Shown piece after piece: positions 38,001-47,278 of a DNA stretch of 64,000 nt. Position 1 is the stretch's first letter. The number at the start of each line of letters is the position of its first letter. Origin of the DNA: Paraspadella gotoi (taxonomy: Eukaryota; Chaetognatha); NCBI GenBank assembly GCA_051294375.1, contig CM119268.1:15218172-15282171 (forward strand), given 5' to 3'. A program made the translations under genes and the position numbers. The notes beneath the pieces were generated by a model. That model made no database searches. It had not been told where the DNA came from and was given only the letters and a program-made list of their open reading frames with translations.

Positions 38001-38922
38001 CTTCCAAAGTTCCAATCCATACGGTAGCATAGCGACCACGGCTGATCATCTCAACCAGCTTTAAATTATCTAGATCCATTGAGGGAGCAAAATTTTCTTT
38101 CAATTCCTCATTAGAGCCTGCTTCGCCATCCTTTGGTGGAAAAGAGCCAGATTTCCGTGAAGCAAAGCTAACAACTGCAGCGACAATCCCGATAATGACC
38201 GCCGACCCGATGCAAATGGTCATAATGAGCACATTTCTTTCTCCAAAAGAGTTCGGGTCTGACTGGACGGCCAAGTCAGCCGCTGCTTCTTCTACATCAG
38301 GAAGAAAGGGAATGCTGAAATTCGAATTACAATCTGGCTCAGTGCAGCAACACCAAAGCGTCTCGCCGAATGATTGCGTTGTTTGCTTGGTCGTTGGCAC
38401 GCAAACGTCTTTGGAACAGATGGCACCCTTCAATTGCCAGCATCCCTGACGCAGCACGGTTGCCAGAGTCGTATTCTCGTCTATGGTTTCTACCTTCCAC
38501 CAAGTGTAGCATCCAGAATGAGGAAGTGCGCATCGCATAGTTCGATTGTCCGGTAATACAGTACCGAGAAGAGTTCCGCGACCAGATATATGTCGTCTTC
38601 GTCTTTGGTTGACTAGTTGGTTGTTTTCATCGAAATTGTGCGGAATTCGACTAAAATTAGATTCATTTGTTGAAACATTAGGTTCTCGAACATCTCCGCC
38701 GTGTTGGTTGTCGACAATATCATCAGCAACATCTTCTTCGTAAACGTCGTCGTCCGACCGGTCCCGCGATTGCAGATTGTTCTGATACGCGCAGACCATT
38801 GCCCCGTCGTCGTCGTCTTCTTCGTCGTCTCCGTCAACGACGGCGGCGTCGGCGATTCCACATCGGTGAGGCGGCATTGTCACCATCGTCAGAAGAAGAA
38901 TTACGATAACTTTCGACGGCAT
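35002..38922 (-). CDS. BMPR2: BMP type II receptor serine/threonine kinase, intronless (1,306 residues)
   Basis: A single uninterrupted frame. Residues 1-26 form a signal peptide (MPSKVIVILLLTMV). The extracellular part is acidic and then Cys-rich, ending in the receptor Cys box CCCTEPDCN (191-199). A membrane segment spans about 231-253. The kinase spans about 288-608, with the glycine loop SRGRYATVW (294-302; the first and third usual Gly are Ser and Ala), catalytic-type VAVK lysine 314, HRDLNTRN (425-432), DFG (445-447) and APE (484-486). The block LKETIEDCWDQDAEARLTA is the BMPR2 signature. A long Ser/Asn-rich tail of about 700 residues follows, with a poly-His patch (plus strand 35,217-35,300), matching the long-tailed BMPR2 type rather than activin type II receptors. 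The last residues, SVITCL, fit a class I PDZ ligand. It receives BMP signals and phosphorylates type I receptors. It lies head-to-head with a PDZ-protein gene. Confidence 0.95.
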   Translation of the reverse strand: MPSKVIVILLLTMVTMPPHRCGIADAAVVDGDDEEDDDDGAMVCAYQNNLQSRDRSDDDVYEEDVADDIVDNQHGGDVREPNVSTNESNFSRIPHNFDENNQLVNQRRRRHISGRGTLLGTVLPDNRTMRCALPHSGCYTWWKVETIDENTTLATVLRQGCWQLKGAICSKDVCVPTTKQTTQSFGETLWCCCTEPDCNSNFSIPFLPDVEEAAADLAVQSDPNSFGERNVLIMTICIGSAVIIGIVAAVVSFASRKSGSFPPKDGEAGSNEELKENFAPSMDLDNLKLVEMISRGRYATVWIGTLEEKDVAVKLYSTVSRSNYEKDIYRNMYLNEKEIYNCPFMDHSSILRLIGAEERLAVDTGRMECLLVMPYVAKKSLHEYLKTNILDWETFNRFCQNISRGVAHLHTDIRKGEKYKPALAHRDLNTRNILVQEDLNVVICDFGFAQKIYGCKIIKNGQLEVAENSVLADVGRLGTLRYMAPEVLDGAVNLRDCESSLKQIDIYALGLIFWEVAMRCSALFQSLKTPDYMLPFQKELGLHPTFEEMQMTVSKNKKRPRFPEVWRDNNLAVRALKETIEDCWDQDAEARLTALCIEERINEMGNLWDKQFGGNCSPTTINPTSNNPNIEQRISANLQILDYNRPVSGTSTIDRNGNVADSPVDARREQSVSESTVETYVSLSTPFDHTGRSTGSSSSGSQAPALRHQMMNSFMFQKNQPLLKPHHGRNLTMERNTLHVKPQRPVTVKGNTLVEGSSSSGDDDSFSPPLQVTSEMFHQIANNLESSLINSDILSNSNEPFIQSMPQVRPKQENKQSNSFHNQRPDSLNIRNPKRPNNAGTIRVINNDQYQNDNLKGRFLWWRKQGKDIYADLLGIKKSSPIPQSLNGNQNNAPVDPQPPVNQNNVLDNTSVKQIVGDHRTGRETLNHPQNHHQRSVSDGNSNVLKLITSPPRSNTRIPAGELEKQSNQATSTLIHNPVQTNFNRSKLPSHLLHKNLDENFHPKNKNVDASTSSVQRLSSTYATENKVNNLEAEGLQTRSSLRPFSSEDEDITKGVCDKKNDQTSESSSSRRNSSSCSSDTDASERNCSAVGRSESCRQATRPNTLSLKGHNFNKYLKHERGRTFMGSNPEMTRNALHRKDSYKILLPHHHRNGFTHHTKRGYLSSLKHLENAEAEKDNLERALSGRQGKETEKLSLSCVDIGPKRRESNHNHHHHHHHHHHQNHHHSNHLHHHHYLNREKKHILHDTANDAGLDTPPGAGVKMSTVKERSSPRNRNEALKGQSAKKSNEDVRVDNNESFSVITCL

Positions 38923-40152
38923 TTCGACGTTTTCTTTATCTCTTCCGCTTTCAAATTTGACTAGACGATATGCTTAAATTATGATTTTTGAAATGAGTTT
39001 TTGTTTTTTTTAAAGATTCCATTTTTTTCTTTCTGTTCCACGACTACCAGTCGAGGGATGAAGGAAAAAGATTTCCAGGGCCCACACAAGTTGGCCTCTC
39101 ATCGTTTCTGGCCAAAGAAAGAAAGAGTTAATCGAAAGTCCGCGACTGGCTAAAAAAATATGGCCGCCTTTAATTCCACTGTCTTTTTTTTTCTCTCTGT
39201 GTCTGTCCCATTTGAATATGTTGATGGGCTTCTGTGTTCGGGTCGAGACCGAGGCTTCAGGGTTAAAAAGTCCTCGTTGCAGTAGGGCGGCCCCGTATCG
39301 AGCATTCGCGAGTGATAGGGTAAGGTTGGGAAGAAAGGTTAAGAGGGGCAAAAGTGACATCTGTGAGAAAGAGAGATCAGATTTCTGTATTAGAAATAAG
39401 AATAGTATTTTTGAAAATTTTATCATTATTTAAGGTTAAACTGAACGTAAAACCTATTAAAAAAGCCCAAATTTATGTATCAGTTCTCTTTGTTTTTTTA
39501 AAAATATTTTTATTTCGTTTTGCTGTTAATTTTCATTGGACGATGCTCTTTTGTCAAAAAAAAGCATTAACGAAAAACAACGCGAGGACCGATTGGCTTC
39601 TGAAAGTTTAAATAAACGAAGCGGTTCATAGACATTCCCTCCTGGCCCTGCTTGGCTTCCTAGAGGGATGCCTTCGTTTTCAACGTATGGGTTTTAATGG
39701 TAAAATTTTGGAGCAAAATGGACGGCGCACTTGTTTTTTTCCTTCACTTTTAGTTTTTATTTCTTCATTTTGAAATTAAGAATGTCTAACTCGGGTGAAG
39801 AAACGTGTGGATTTCCTAGAGAAGATTGAACGACTGGAAGTAAGTAAACTATTTGCCCCTTATTATTGAGGCTATGTTATGTTATGTTATGTTATGTTAT
39901 GTTATGTTATGTTATGTTATGTTATGTTATGTTATGTTATGTTATGTTATGTTAATTTTTATTGAGAAAATGATTTTTTTTCCCTATTTCACAGTTTGTA
40001 GGACAAATTTTGTTGTCTGAAAACTCTTTATTTCTTTAAAAACCAAAACGCGGTAATTTTAGCTCAAATTAAATTTAAAGGTTTAAACCTTTTATTTATG
40101 AAATGACATTGAATAATCTTTCGTCTTTAGCCGTCATTATCCTCCGATTGAA
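38923..40152. promoter_or_regulatory. Divergent intergenic/promoter region, BMPR2(-) and PDZ gene(+)
   Basis: About 1.2 kb separates the two start codons. It includes an (ATGTT)n pentanucleotide tract close to the PDZ-gene side. No core promoter motif can be assigned with confidence. A noisy inverted copy lies at about 52,190-53,450. Confidence 0.55.
39873..39954. repeat. (ATGTT)n pentanucleotide microsatellite
   Basis: About 16 perfect units. In the inverted copy at about 52,388-52,470 the array is interrupted and irregular. Confidence 0.97.
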
Positions 40153-41128
40153 ATGGCGACGATCGACGACACTCACCGCCCGCGGTTCGTCAACTCAAGG
40201 CTCCCACAACAACAACAACAGCAGCTGGATCCTCACCCTGCTTCGCGGTCGAGAATTAAAGAAAAGTTTCTGTCGCAGCGAAACTCCTACTCGACGGCGT
40301 CGCGCAAACGCTTTTCGTCTTCGGCGGCGTTGTCGCGCCACCCTAGCGCCGCCGTCAGGTCCGCCTCGGCGTTGCCGGCGCCGTTCACTCCTTTCGACGC
40401 CAAAAGCCGATGGCAACCGCAACAAAACCAGAGGCAGACTAAGAGCTGCACGGCTTTGAAGGATGTGACCTCCAAAGTCGTGAATCGGGTCGTCGACGAG
40501 GACGACCGACTGCGGAGAACCAAAGCGTCCGTCGACGTCCGGATCGAAGACGACGAAACCTTCGGGCGTCAATTTTCGGTGACGTCGAAAAAATCTTCGC
40601 ACTCGGAAGGAGATCAACTGAATCATAAAACTGGGACGGCTTCGATCGATGCGTCTAATAAAGATTCAAACCCGTCAATGAATATGATTAAAAGCAGCAA
40701 TATTAGTAGCGGGGTCGTAACAAGTGAAAAATTTAATTACCACAACCACATTTCCAAAAGGGAGCTAAGTTTAAAAAATTCAAGGCCTTTGAGTTGGACG
40801 GGAAATCACAACGCAATCGCTGGGTCTCGTCTCAAAGAGAGTTTGACGCGAAATTTGTCCTCAAATTTGACTGAAATTCCTTCGGAAAATTTGGCGGGAA
40901 ATTTGGCGCAAAAGTCGGAAAGGAATTGTAAAGAGAATAAAGTAAAAACTTCGGGAGAAAATTCGACTTGGGGTTCGAATTTCACAGGCAATTTGAATGC
41001 GAATTCTGCGGCGCCAGAGATTTCTGGTGGCAAATTCGCCGTAGAAGGCATCCCCGGCGCGGCTGGCGCTGCCTCCGCCGCCTCCGCTGCCTCCGCCGCC
41101 GAATTTCCACGACGAACCGTTCCGCGAC
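40153..41128 (+). CDS. PDZ-domain protein, N-terminal exon (true part of a chimeric ORF)
   Basis: The frame opens at MATIDDTHRPRFVNSRL and is polar and low in structure: a Gln run, basic Ser-rich segments, an Asn/Ser-rich stretch and an Ala-Ser repeat (GAAGAASAASAAS) before EFPRRTVPR. No domain is visible in this part. The frame continues to a stop at 41281-41283, but everything after 41,128 is the reverse complement of sequence found next to 59,327, so its last 50 or so codons are a join artefact. In the inverted copy at 51,130-52,180 the same exon continues instead into LESNLSKFSRGYNNY and the Asn-rich region of the PDZ gene. The gene is head-to-head with BMPR2. Function is unknown; a scaffold or polarity-type adaptor is inferred only from the PDZ domain. 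Confidence 0.7.
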
Positions 41129-41339
41129 ATCCAAACCGAACAAGTCCAAGATTTATCCAAAAATTGGGCGGTTTTCAAAATTCAGCGAACAATACATCCA
41201 TACGTTCGATTGACGACGGTCACATTACAAACATCTTGTCGAATTCCCTCTCTCGTTCCAACCTCCCGCCCTTAACAAACTAATACATCTTCTCTAAAGC
41301 ATTCTTCTCGGTTCATCCCCCCCCTCAAAACCCTCTCTT

Positions 41340-43494
41340 TCACATAAACACCGACCGCCCCCCACTTCCCCTCCTTGGAAGCGCGCGCTCAGTCCCCGCT
41401 TCTCCCGGTTCCGATGTTGCGAAAGACTCCGGGATCGATTTCGATTCCCGCGACGTCTTTGGCTTTGGCGGAGTCCGTCGCTCGCCGCGGCGCCGTCACC
41501 TTCACGGCGGGCCTTTGGGCGGAGCGACGGGGTCGGCGGCGGGCGGGCGGCGCGTTTGGCGGCGGCGGTGAGGCGAGGTAATCCTTGTAGGAAGTTGGGA
41601 AGGAGGAAGACTGAGGAGGAGAGGAAGAGGAGGAGGAGCGGCGAGGTCTTCCTGACGAACGAGGGCGTAGCCGGGCGGGATTTGTCTGGAAAAACAAAAC
41701 AGGGTGAGAGGCAAAGATTTAAAAAAGGTGAAGTCGATTCTCGATCGGAAAAAAAAGATTTTCGTAAATAATGTGACACAATAGCTTTATGATTATCAAT
41801 TGAAAAAAAATTTAAAAAAATGTGAGTCGATTCTCGATCGGAAAAAAAGATTTTCGTAAATAAATGTAACACAACGTAATAGCTTTATGATTATCAATTG
41901 AAAAATTAAATCGAATTGTCATCACCCATACTACCCCCCCCCCTCTCTCACTTTTAATGGCCTCCAACCCTTCGCCGCGATTCATCCTCTGCCTTTCCCT
42001 CTTGGCGCGATTCTTCTCCGCCTTTGAAGCCACGCCCATTTTGTCGTTTTCGATCTTCACCGTCAAGAGATCCGCGCCGATCTCGCCGGCCCCACTGCGG
42101 TCCAGCGTCGAACGCGACCGCCCCTGACGGCCCTCTGGCGCCACCACGGCCGCGGGGCGATAGACCTTGCCGTCTCGAAACGCCGGCTGCTGCTGAGGCG
42201 TCTGCTTTTGCGGCTGCATGTAGTCGGAGCGGAAACCGAATCCGCGATCCAATTTCCGAAATGAAGAAGAGAAAACGCCGGCGCTGCCGCTAACGCCGCC
42301 TGATTAAACAATAGAGGAAATTGAAGGCCCAGAGGAAGATTTGTTAAGCAGATATTCCACTATCTCTGTCTCCTTTTTCCTTTCTCTCTCTTCCTCTTTC
42401 TCTATTTCTCATTTTCTCACCCGAAAGTCTTCTCGTTCGCAAATCATTTCTGTTGTTGTTATTAATCCGGTTGTTGTTGTTGTTGTTGTTGAAGTTGCCT
42501 CTCGTCGAACCACGGGTCAAATTCATCATGAGCCGTCTCTGCGCCGCCGCGGTTCCGCGCTTCCCGCCGCAGCAGCCGCTCTCGCGCCTCTCTGTCCCAG
42601 TCTCTGACGCAGAGAAGAGGAGAGGCCGCTGCGCGACCGCCTCCCCTGGTGCCTCCTCTGCCGATCGGGGTCTGCCCCAGACGACCCTGCAGCCGTCCGC
42701 CCTGCCACCGACGCTGGCGCCCCGTCCGGCACGCCCGCTCTTCCGCCCGTTCCGCCAGCTCCGCCTCGCTTCGTTTCTATTGCCAACAGAGTTTTCAAGA
42801 TTGGATCTTGCGACGCTTCGCCAGAGAGCGTCGCGCGCGTCACCGCGGCGCCGCGACGTCGTTTGGCGTTGAGACGCAGAAGAGCGGCGCGTTTTAGCTC
42901 TGCGGCGCGACGGGTCGACGCCGCCAGGACGCGTTGCTTTTGGGCGACGTTGGCGCGAAAAGCGGGTGACGATGGACGGGACGACGATTCGGAGGAAAGG
43001 GACGTTGGACGCGGGAGGCTGTAAGAAGACAATTTCAAAAAATAATTCTACAAACATACCTTTAATAAAAAAAAAACAAACAAAATCAAACAATCAAAGC
43101 TAATACCAAAACGAGTAAATATTAAAACTTTGCTCCATTGACTATATTCTTTTTTATTAAAATACAATAAATCCCCCAAAAAGCTATCTCAATGAAAGTA
43201 AATTTATCAAGCCAATCAATCAATCAATCTACCCACCGGCTAGCTTTTTGGGAGAGTTGCTCATCTGAGCAGAGTACATTCCGCCTCGATTCAGTTTGAA
43301 GCCGCGCCCTTTACCCCTGGCGACGACAGTTTTGTTGACGTTTAATTGTTTTCTGTTGTTTCCTCTAAAAACCCTTTTGACCCTTGTTGGCGTTATTTGT
43401 CGTCCGATTCTTGGCGTCGCATTTTATTGTTTTTCGTTTTCTTGTTTTGTTTGATGATGTCGTCCAAAGAAAGATCCACGTCCATCGACGACAT
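41340..43494 (-). CDS. UAP56-interacting-factor (UIF/FYTTD1)-like mRNA export adaptor, copy 1
   Basis: Four exons are visible on the minus strand: 43237-43494, 42421-43018, 41952-42299 and 41340-41685, with clean GT-AG ends. The start MSSMDVDLSLDDIIKQNKK carries the UAP56-binding motif (D-x-S-L-D-D-I-I-K) shared by UIF, ALYREF and related adaptors that load the DEAD-box helicase UAP56 onto mRNA in the nucleus. A basic, Gly/Arg-rich segment follows (GKGRGFKLNRGGMYSAQM), then an Arg/Ala-rich helix with SSSLRQRLGQRGARA, an Asn-rich run, DLLTVKIENDKMGVASKAEK and a C-terminus ending IDPGVFRNIGTGRSGG. The absence of an RRM argues against ALYREF. The summed exon length is not a multiple of three and frames shift within exons 1-2, which I attribute to sequence errors. 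A second copy lies at 57,419-59,111. Confidence 0.55.
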
Positions 43495-44943
43495 CTTGGC
43501 TTTTCAATATAAATATATTTACTGGAGTACTGAAAAATAGAAATCATTTGAAAAGAAATAATCAACATGAGTTTACAAGTTAAATTTTCGTATAATCAAT
43601 GTTAAAGAGAAATATTTTAAACGAAAATAATTAGAATATGAACGATAAAATATCTACGAATACATGTTTAACGATTAACATTAAACGAACTAACTGGTCT
43701 GAGAATCCTGGAAAACAAAGCATTACCTTAAAATGAGTTGCACTAAAATATCACAGGTTTTATCGGAGAGTTTTGTTAGTGCGTGACAGAGAAGTTTTAC
43801 TGATAAAATATTTTTTTTGAGTAATTCGCAGAGATCACCGTAATCACCAAAAGTAGACAAGCGTTTTTTTAAAGAGAATTTCTATCGCGTTAAGCGTTAT
43901 ATTTAGGCGTTATAGAAGTAGTAGGAATACTGTTACGTGGTTAATAATGACCCATTCAATCTAAAGACAGTAAGTACGAGGGAAACGGAGCATATCGCAG
44001 AAAAATTGTTAAAAGATAATTTCAGTAATGCTTAATGAAGTTTTTAGTTCGGATCTACTTATCGCAGATTCCGGACTCTATAAATCCACTTTGTCGGGTT
44101 CCGTCGGTCCACCCCAAAATCTTTCGGTAAATCATTTTTTTCGTATCAAGATTATGATAAATTAAGCAAAAAAAAACGATGTCCGTCCTTCCTTCTGTCT
44201 GTAGCAAAAAACTCTTTATTATTCGTGATTGAACGGATGGATTAGAATGACAAGCTTTTGTGTGCAAGTAGGAAGACTTGTGTTATTGAGCTGGATATGA
44301 ATGTTTCGATGGAATCGTTCGTGTGGAAATTAGTTAAAATGAAATCTATTTCACTATTGAACGCCAATTTCTCATGAGTGGATGGGGCAATTGACTTGAA
44401 ATTTTGTATGAGGGTAGAAAAGTGTGTGATTATTGTTTATGCTTACTCATAAATATTTTAATTAATTAGTTAAATAATTTAATTGATTAAAGTGAAAAAT
44501 GATGAAATTTGAAACAAATATTAAGTTAAAAAATGATGCAATTAAAAAAATGATGAAGGAAAAAAATTATTGCAATTTAAAAATATCATGCAAGTTTAAA
44601 AAAATGTGCGTGTTAAAAAAATAGAACGAGTTTAAAAAATGATATCAGTTGAAAAAATGATGCAAGTGGAAAAATATAATGTAAGTAGAAAAAATAATAA
44701 TAGTTAAAAAGACTATTTATACTTTATTTGTAATTATTTCTACCATAGTATCAGTTCAGGTTTAAATCCATTGCAAGCGTGTATTGGAATGTTATGATCA
44801 GTTTGATTACCGCTTAATTATCGTAGGCAGATCCGACATTGTTTGCTCAAACTTGTTATAATTAATACTTTACTGGACTATTTCTGCCTTGTTTAAATTT
44901 AAATACAAGTTTATGGTATGGCACAAATGGTAAACTCTTTTAT
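43495..44943. other. Spacer between PDZ-gene 3' end and UIF-like start (flipped)
   Basis: AT-rich DNA without an exon. At about 44,500-44,710 it carries an AT-rich minisatellite with units of about 20 bases around AAAAAATGATGCAAGTT. Further copies of this spacer lie at 47,279-48,098, 48,379-49,843 and (partly) 56,540-57,185. Confidence 0.6.
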
Positions 44944-46246
44944 TCACAAGAGCTCGTCTCTTCGACAAACATATGGCAGAGTTTCCAAAGTGAGCGTCGC
45001 CTTTCCCGCCATGGCGGCCACGGCGTCGTCGAGAGTCCAATCCGCGTCACGACGACGCCGTCTATGCCGACGATTTCGTCGCCGACGCCGAGAACGCCGC
45101 CGAAAAAATCCGCCGCGTAGACGTCGAGGGCGAGACGAGAGACGAAGACGCCGCCACCGTGGAGGGCGTTTCCTTTAGCCACGTAGAAGCCGAAGGGACC
45201 GTCGAGTGGCTTGTCAAGTCGGACACGGCGTCGACCTCGGCGTCGACGCCAAGGACAGCGCCTATTCGGCGAGGATTCTGTGGGCGCCGGTTTCGAGAGG
45301 CGCGCGCAAAACCGTCCTTCAAGGATCGAGGGACGACGAGATCCAAACCGCGTTTGGCCACGCGACGGGGAAGGCGACTTGCCCTTGACCGGCGTGGAGG
45401 ACCCCGCGTTCGTCGATGTGGTCGTCGACGACGACGCTGCCTCGACGTCAAAACTGCCCCGTCCCTCTCAGCGAAGCCAACTGGCGTCTAATTGGCGACG
45501 GTGCCTCTTTCAGTGCCACCGAAGTCGGCGACTCCGGCGCAGCGAGACTCAAGCTGCTCGTAGAAGGTTTGAGAAGCTTTTTAGCTGGAGATCTCGAGTC
45601 CCGACGGCGAACGGAGACCCCCTCGACGACAAGATTCGGGCTGCTGACCGACTTAAGGGTTAAAGACCTACGCTTGGGCGTCCGGAAGAGCGAGCGGAGG
45701 GGATTGGAGATCGAGGGAGGTCGATGTCGGCGACGAAGAGGTTGGTCATCTTCCTCCTCGACTGCGAGGACTCCGTCGTCGAGGAACGACATTCGACGAT
45801 CGGGAGAAGAAGACGACTTTCGACGGGGCATTCCAAAAGGCTACCTCTTGCAGCGGAACAGATTTGGTGTGGTCGCCGACGGAGGAGAGGGCTATCACGT
45901 GACCAGGCCGCTCTGACTTCTCTACTAAGCTTTTCAAACAAGCGGAATATGGAGGAGGCGCGGGAGAGACTGACAGCGTCGACGAAATCGGTCGCGGAGA
46001 AGTGAGATCTTCGCAACTGAAAGAGTCGCCGCCGAATCGCGTCGACTTCGCCCCTTTAGTCACCGGCTCGAGCCAAGAACGTCGATGGTCAAGTCGCCCG
46101 CCGAGAGCCACTTCTCAACTATGGCCGTTTTGTTGTTGTTGTTATCTTGATTTAGATTATTGCTACCGGTTTCAGGATTTCTGTTAATGCTATTAATATT
46201 GCTGTAGTTGTTGTAACCTCGAGAGATTTTGAGAGATTTGATTCGA
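44944..46246 (-). pseudogene. PDZ gene, central and C-terminal part, copy 1 (frame-broken, flipped)
   Basis: The minus strand reads an Asn-rich region (NINSINRNPETGSNNLNQD), KTAIVEKWLSAGDLTIDVLG, Ser/Pro-rich and basic segments (RPPSISNPLRSLFRTPKRRS) and then the PDZ domain ending at the stop 44944-44946. At least one base is missing inside the PDZ part (GVVVT then a shifted frame), whereas the copies at 46,706-47,278 and 49,845-50,249 keep that stretch open. The breaks are therefore more likely sequence errors than gene decay. The block belongs downstream of 41,128. Confidence 0.6.
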
Positions 46247-46271
46247 NNNNNNNNNNNNNNNNNNNNNNNNN
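46247..46271. other. 25-N assembly gap
   Basis: Exactly 25 N bases, a fixed-length placeholder. The sequence to its left should continue into the PDZ N-terminal exon according to the copy near 51,150. Confidence 0.99.
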
Positions 46272-46705
46272 CCACCGAAGTCGGCGACTCCGGCGCAGCG
46301 AGAGCTCAAGCTGCTCGTAGAAGGTTTGAGAAGCTTTTTAGCTGGAGATCTCGAGTCCCGACGGCGAACGGAGACCCCCTCGACGACAAGATTCGGGCTG
46401 CTGACGACTTAAGGGTTAAAGAACTACGCGTTGGGCGTCCGGAAGAGCGAGCGGAGGGGATTAGAGATCGAGGGAGGTCGATGTCGGCGACGAAGAGGTT
46501 GGTCATCTTCCTCCTCGACTGCGAGGACTCCGTCTCGAGGAACGACATTCGGACGATCGGAGAAGAAGACGACTTCGACGGGGCATTCCAAAAGGCTACC
46601 TCTTGCAGCGGAACAGAATTTGTTGTGGTCGCCGACGGAGGAGAGGGCTATCACGTGACCAGGCCGCTCTGACTTCTCTACTAAGCTTTTCAAACAACGG
46701 AATAT
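46272..46705. repeat. 434-base PDZ-gene segment in flipped orientation
   Basis: Near-identical to about 45,519-45,950. Reverse-complementing it makes a seamless join with 46,706 onward (GGTGG joined to CACTGAAAG), so a contig piece has been placed backwards. Confidence 0.85.
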
Positions 46706-47278
46706 CACTGAAAGAGGCACCGTCGCCAATTAGACGCCAGTTGGCGTCGCTGAGAGGGCGTGGCAGTTTTGACGTCGAGGCAGCGTCGTCGTCGACGACC
46801 AGACGAACGCGGGGTCCTCCACGCCGGTCAAGGGCAAGTCGCCTTTCCCCGTCGCGTGGGCCAAACCGCGGTTTGGATCTCGTCGTCCCTCGATCCTTGA
46901 AGGACGGTTTTGCGCGCGGCCTCTCGAAACCGGCGCCCACAGAATCCTCGCCGAATAGGCGCTGTCCTTGGCGTCGACGCCGAGGGTCGACGCCGTGTCC
47001 GACTTGACAAGCCACTCGACGGTCCCTTCGGCTTCTACGTGGCTAAAGGAAACGCCCTCCACGGTGGCGGCGTCTTCGTCTCTCGTCTCGCCCTCGACGT
47101 CTACGCGGCGGATTTTTTCGGCGGCGTTCTCGGCGTCGGCGACGAAATCGTCGGCATAGACGGCGTCGTCGTGACGCCGGATTGGACTCTCGACGACGCC
47201 GTGGCCGCCATGGCGGGAAAGGCGACGCTCACTTTGGAAACTCTGCCATATGTTTGTCGAAGAGACGAGCTCTTGTGA
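46706..47278 (+). CDS. PDZ domain and C-terminus of the PDZ gene, correctly oriented partial copy
   Basis: The open frame reads RVRLDKPLDGPFGFYVAKG, then GGVFVSRLALDVYAADFFG, GVLGVGDEIVGIDGVVVTP, DWTLDDAVAAMAGKATLTLE and ends TLPYVCRRDELL stop. This is a canonical PDZ fold: the carboxylate-binding loop is represented by GPFGFYV, followed by the G-D-E-I-V-G-I-D-G-V strand and the helix DDAVAAM. The GVFVSRL and FGFYV elements resemble PAR-6-type PDZ domains, but no PB1 or CRIB is seen, so I do not call it PAR-6. An extra G near 46,986 relative to other copies changes the frame just upstream of the domain, so the N-terminal boundary is uncertain. An AATAAA polyadenylation signal overlaps the stop. 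Confidence 0.75.

Larger units (their letters stand above)
41129..46246. repeat. 5.1-kb segment in flipped orientation
   Basis: Reverse-complementing this block makes both edges continuous with independent copies: 41,128 then joins CTCGAATCAAATC as in the copy near 51,150, and the other end joins position 59,328 exactly. The block holds the UIF-like gene, the spacer and the rest of the PDZ gene, all on the minus strand as assembled. No inverted repeats flank it, so a site-specific inversion is unlikely. Confidence 0.85.

Noticed and set aside
44940-45182. Separate small PDZ gene on the minus strand
   Set aside because: It is a frameshifted copy of the C-terminal PDZ domain of the larger gene, not an independent gene.
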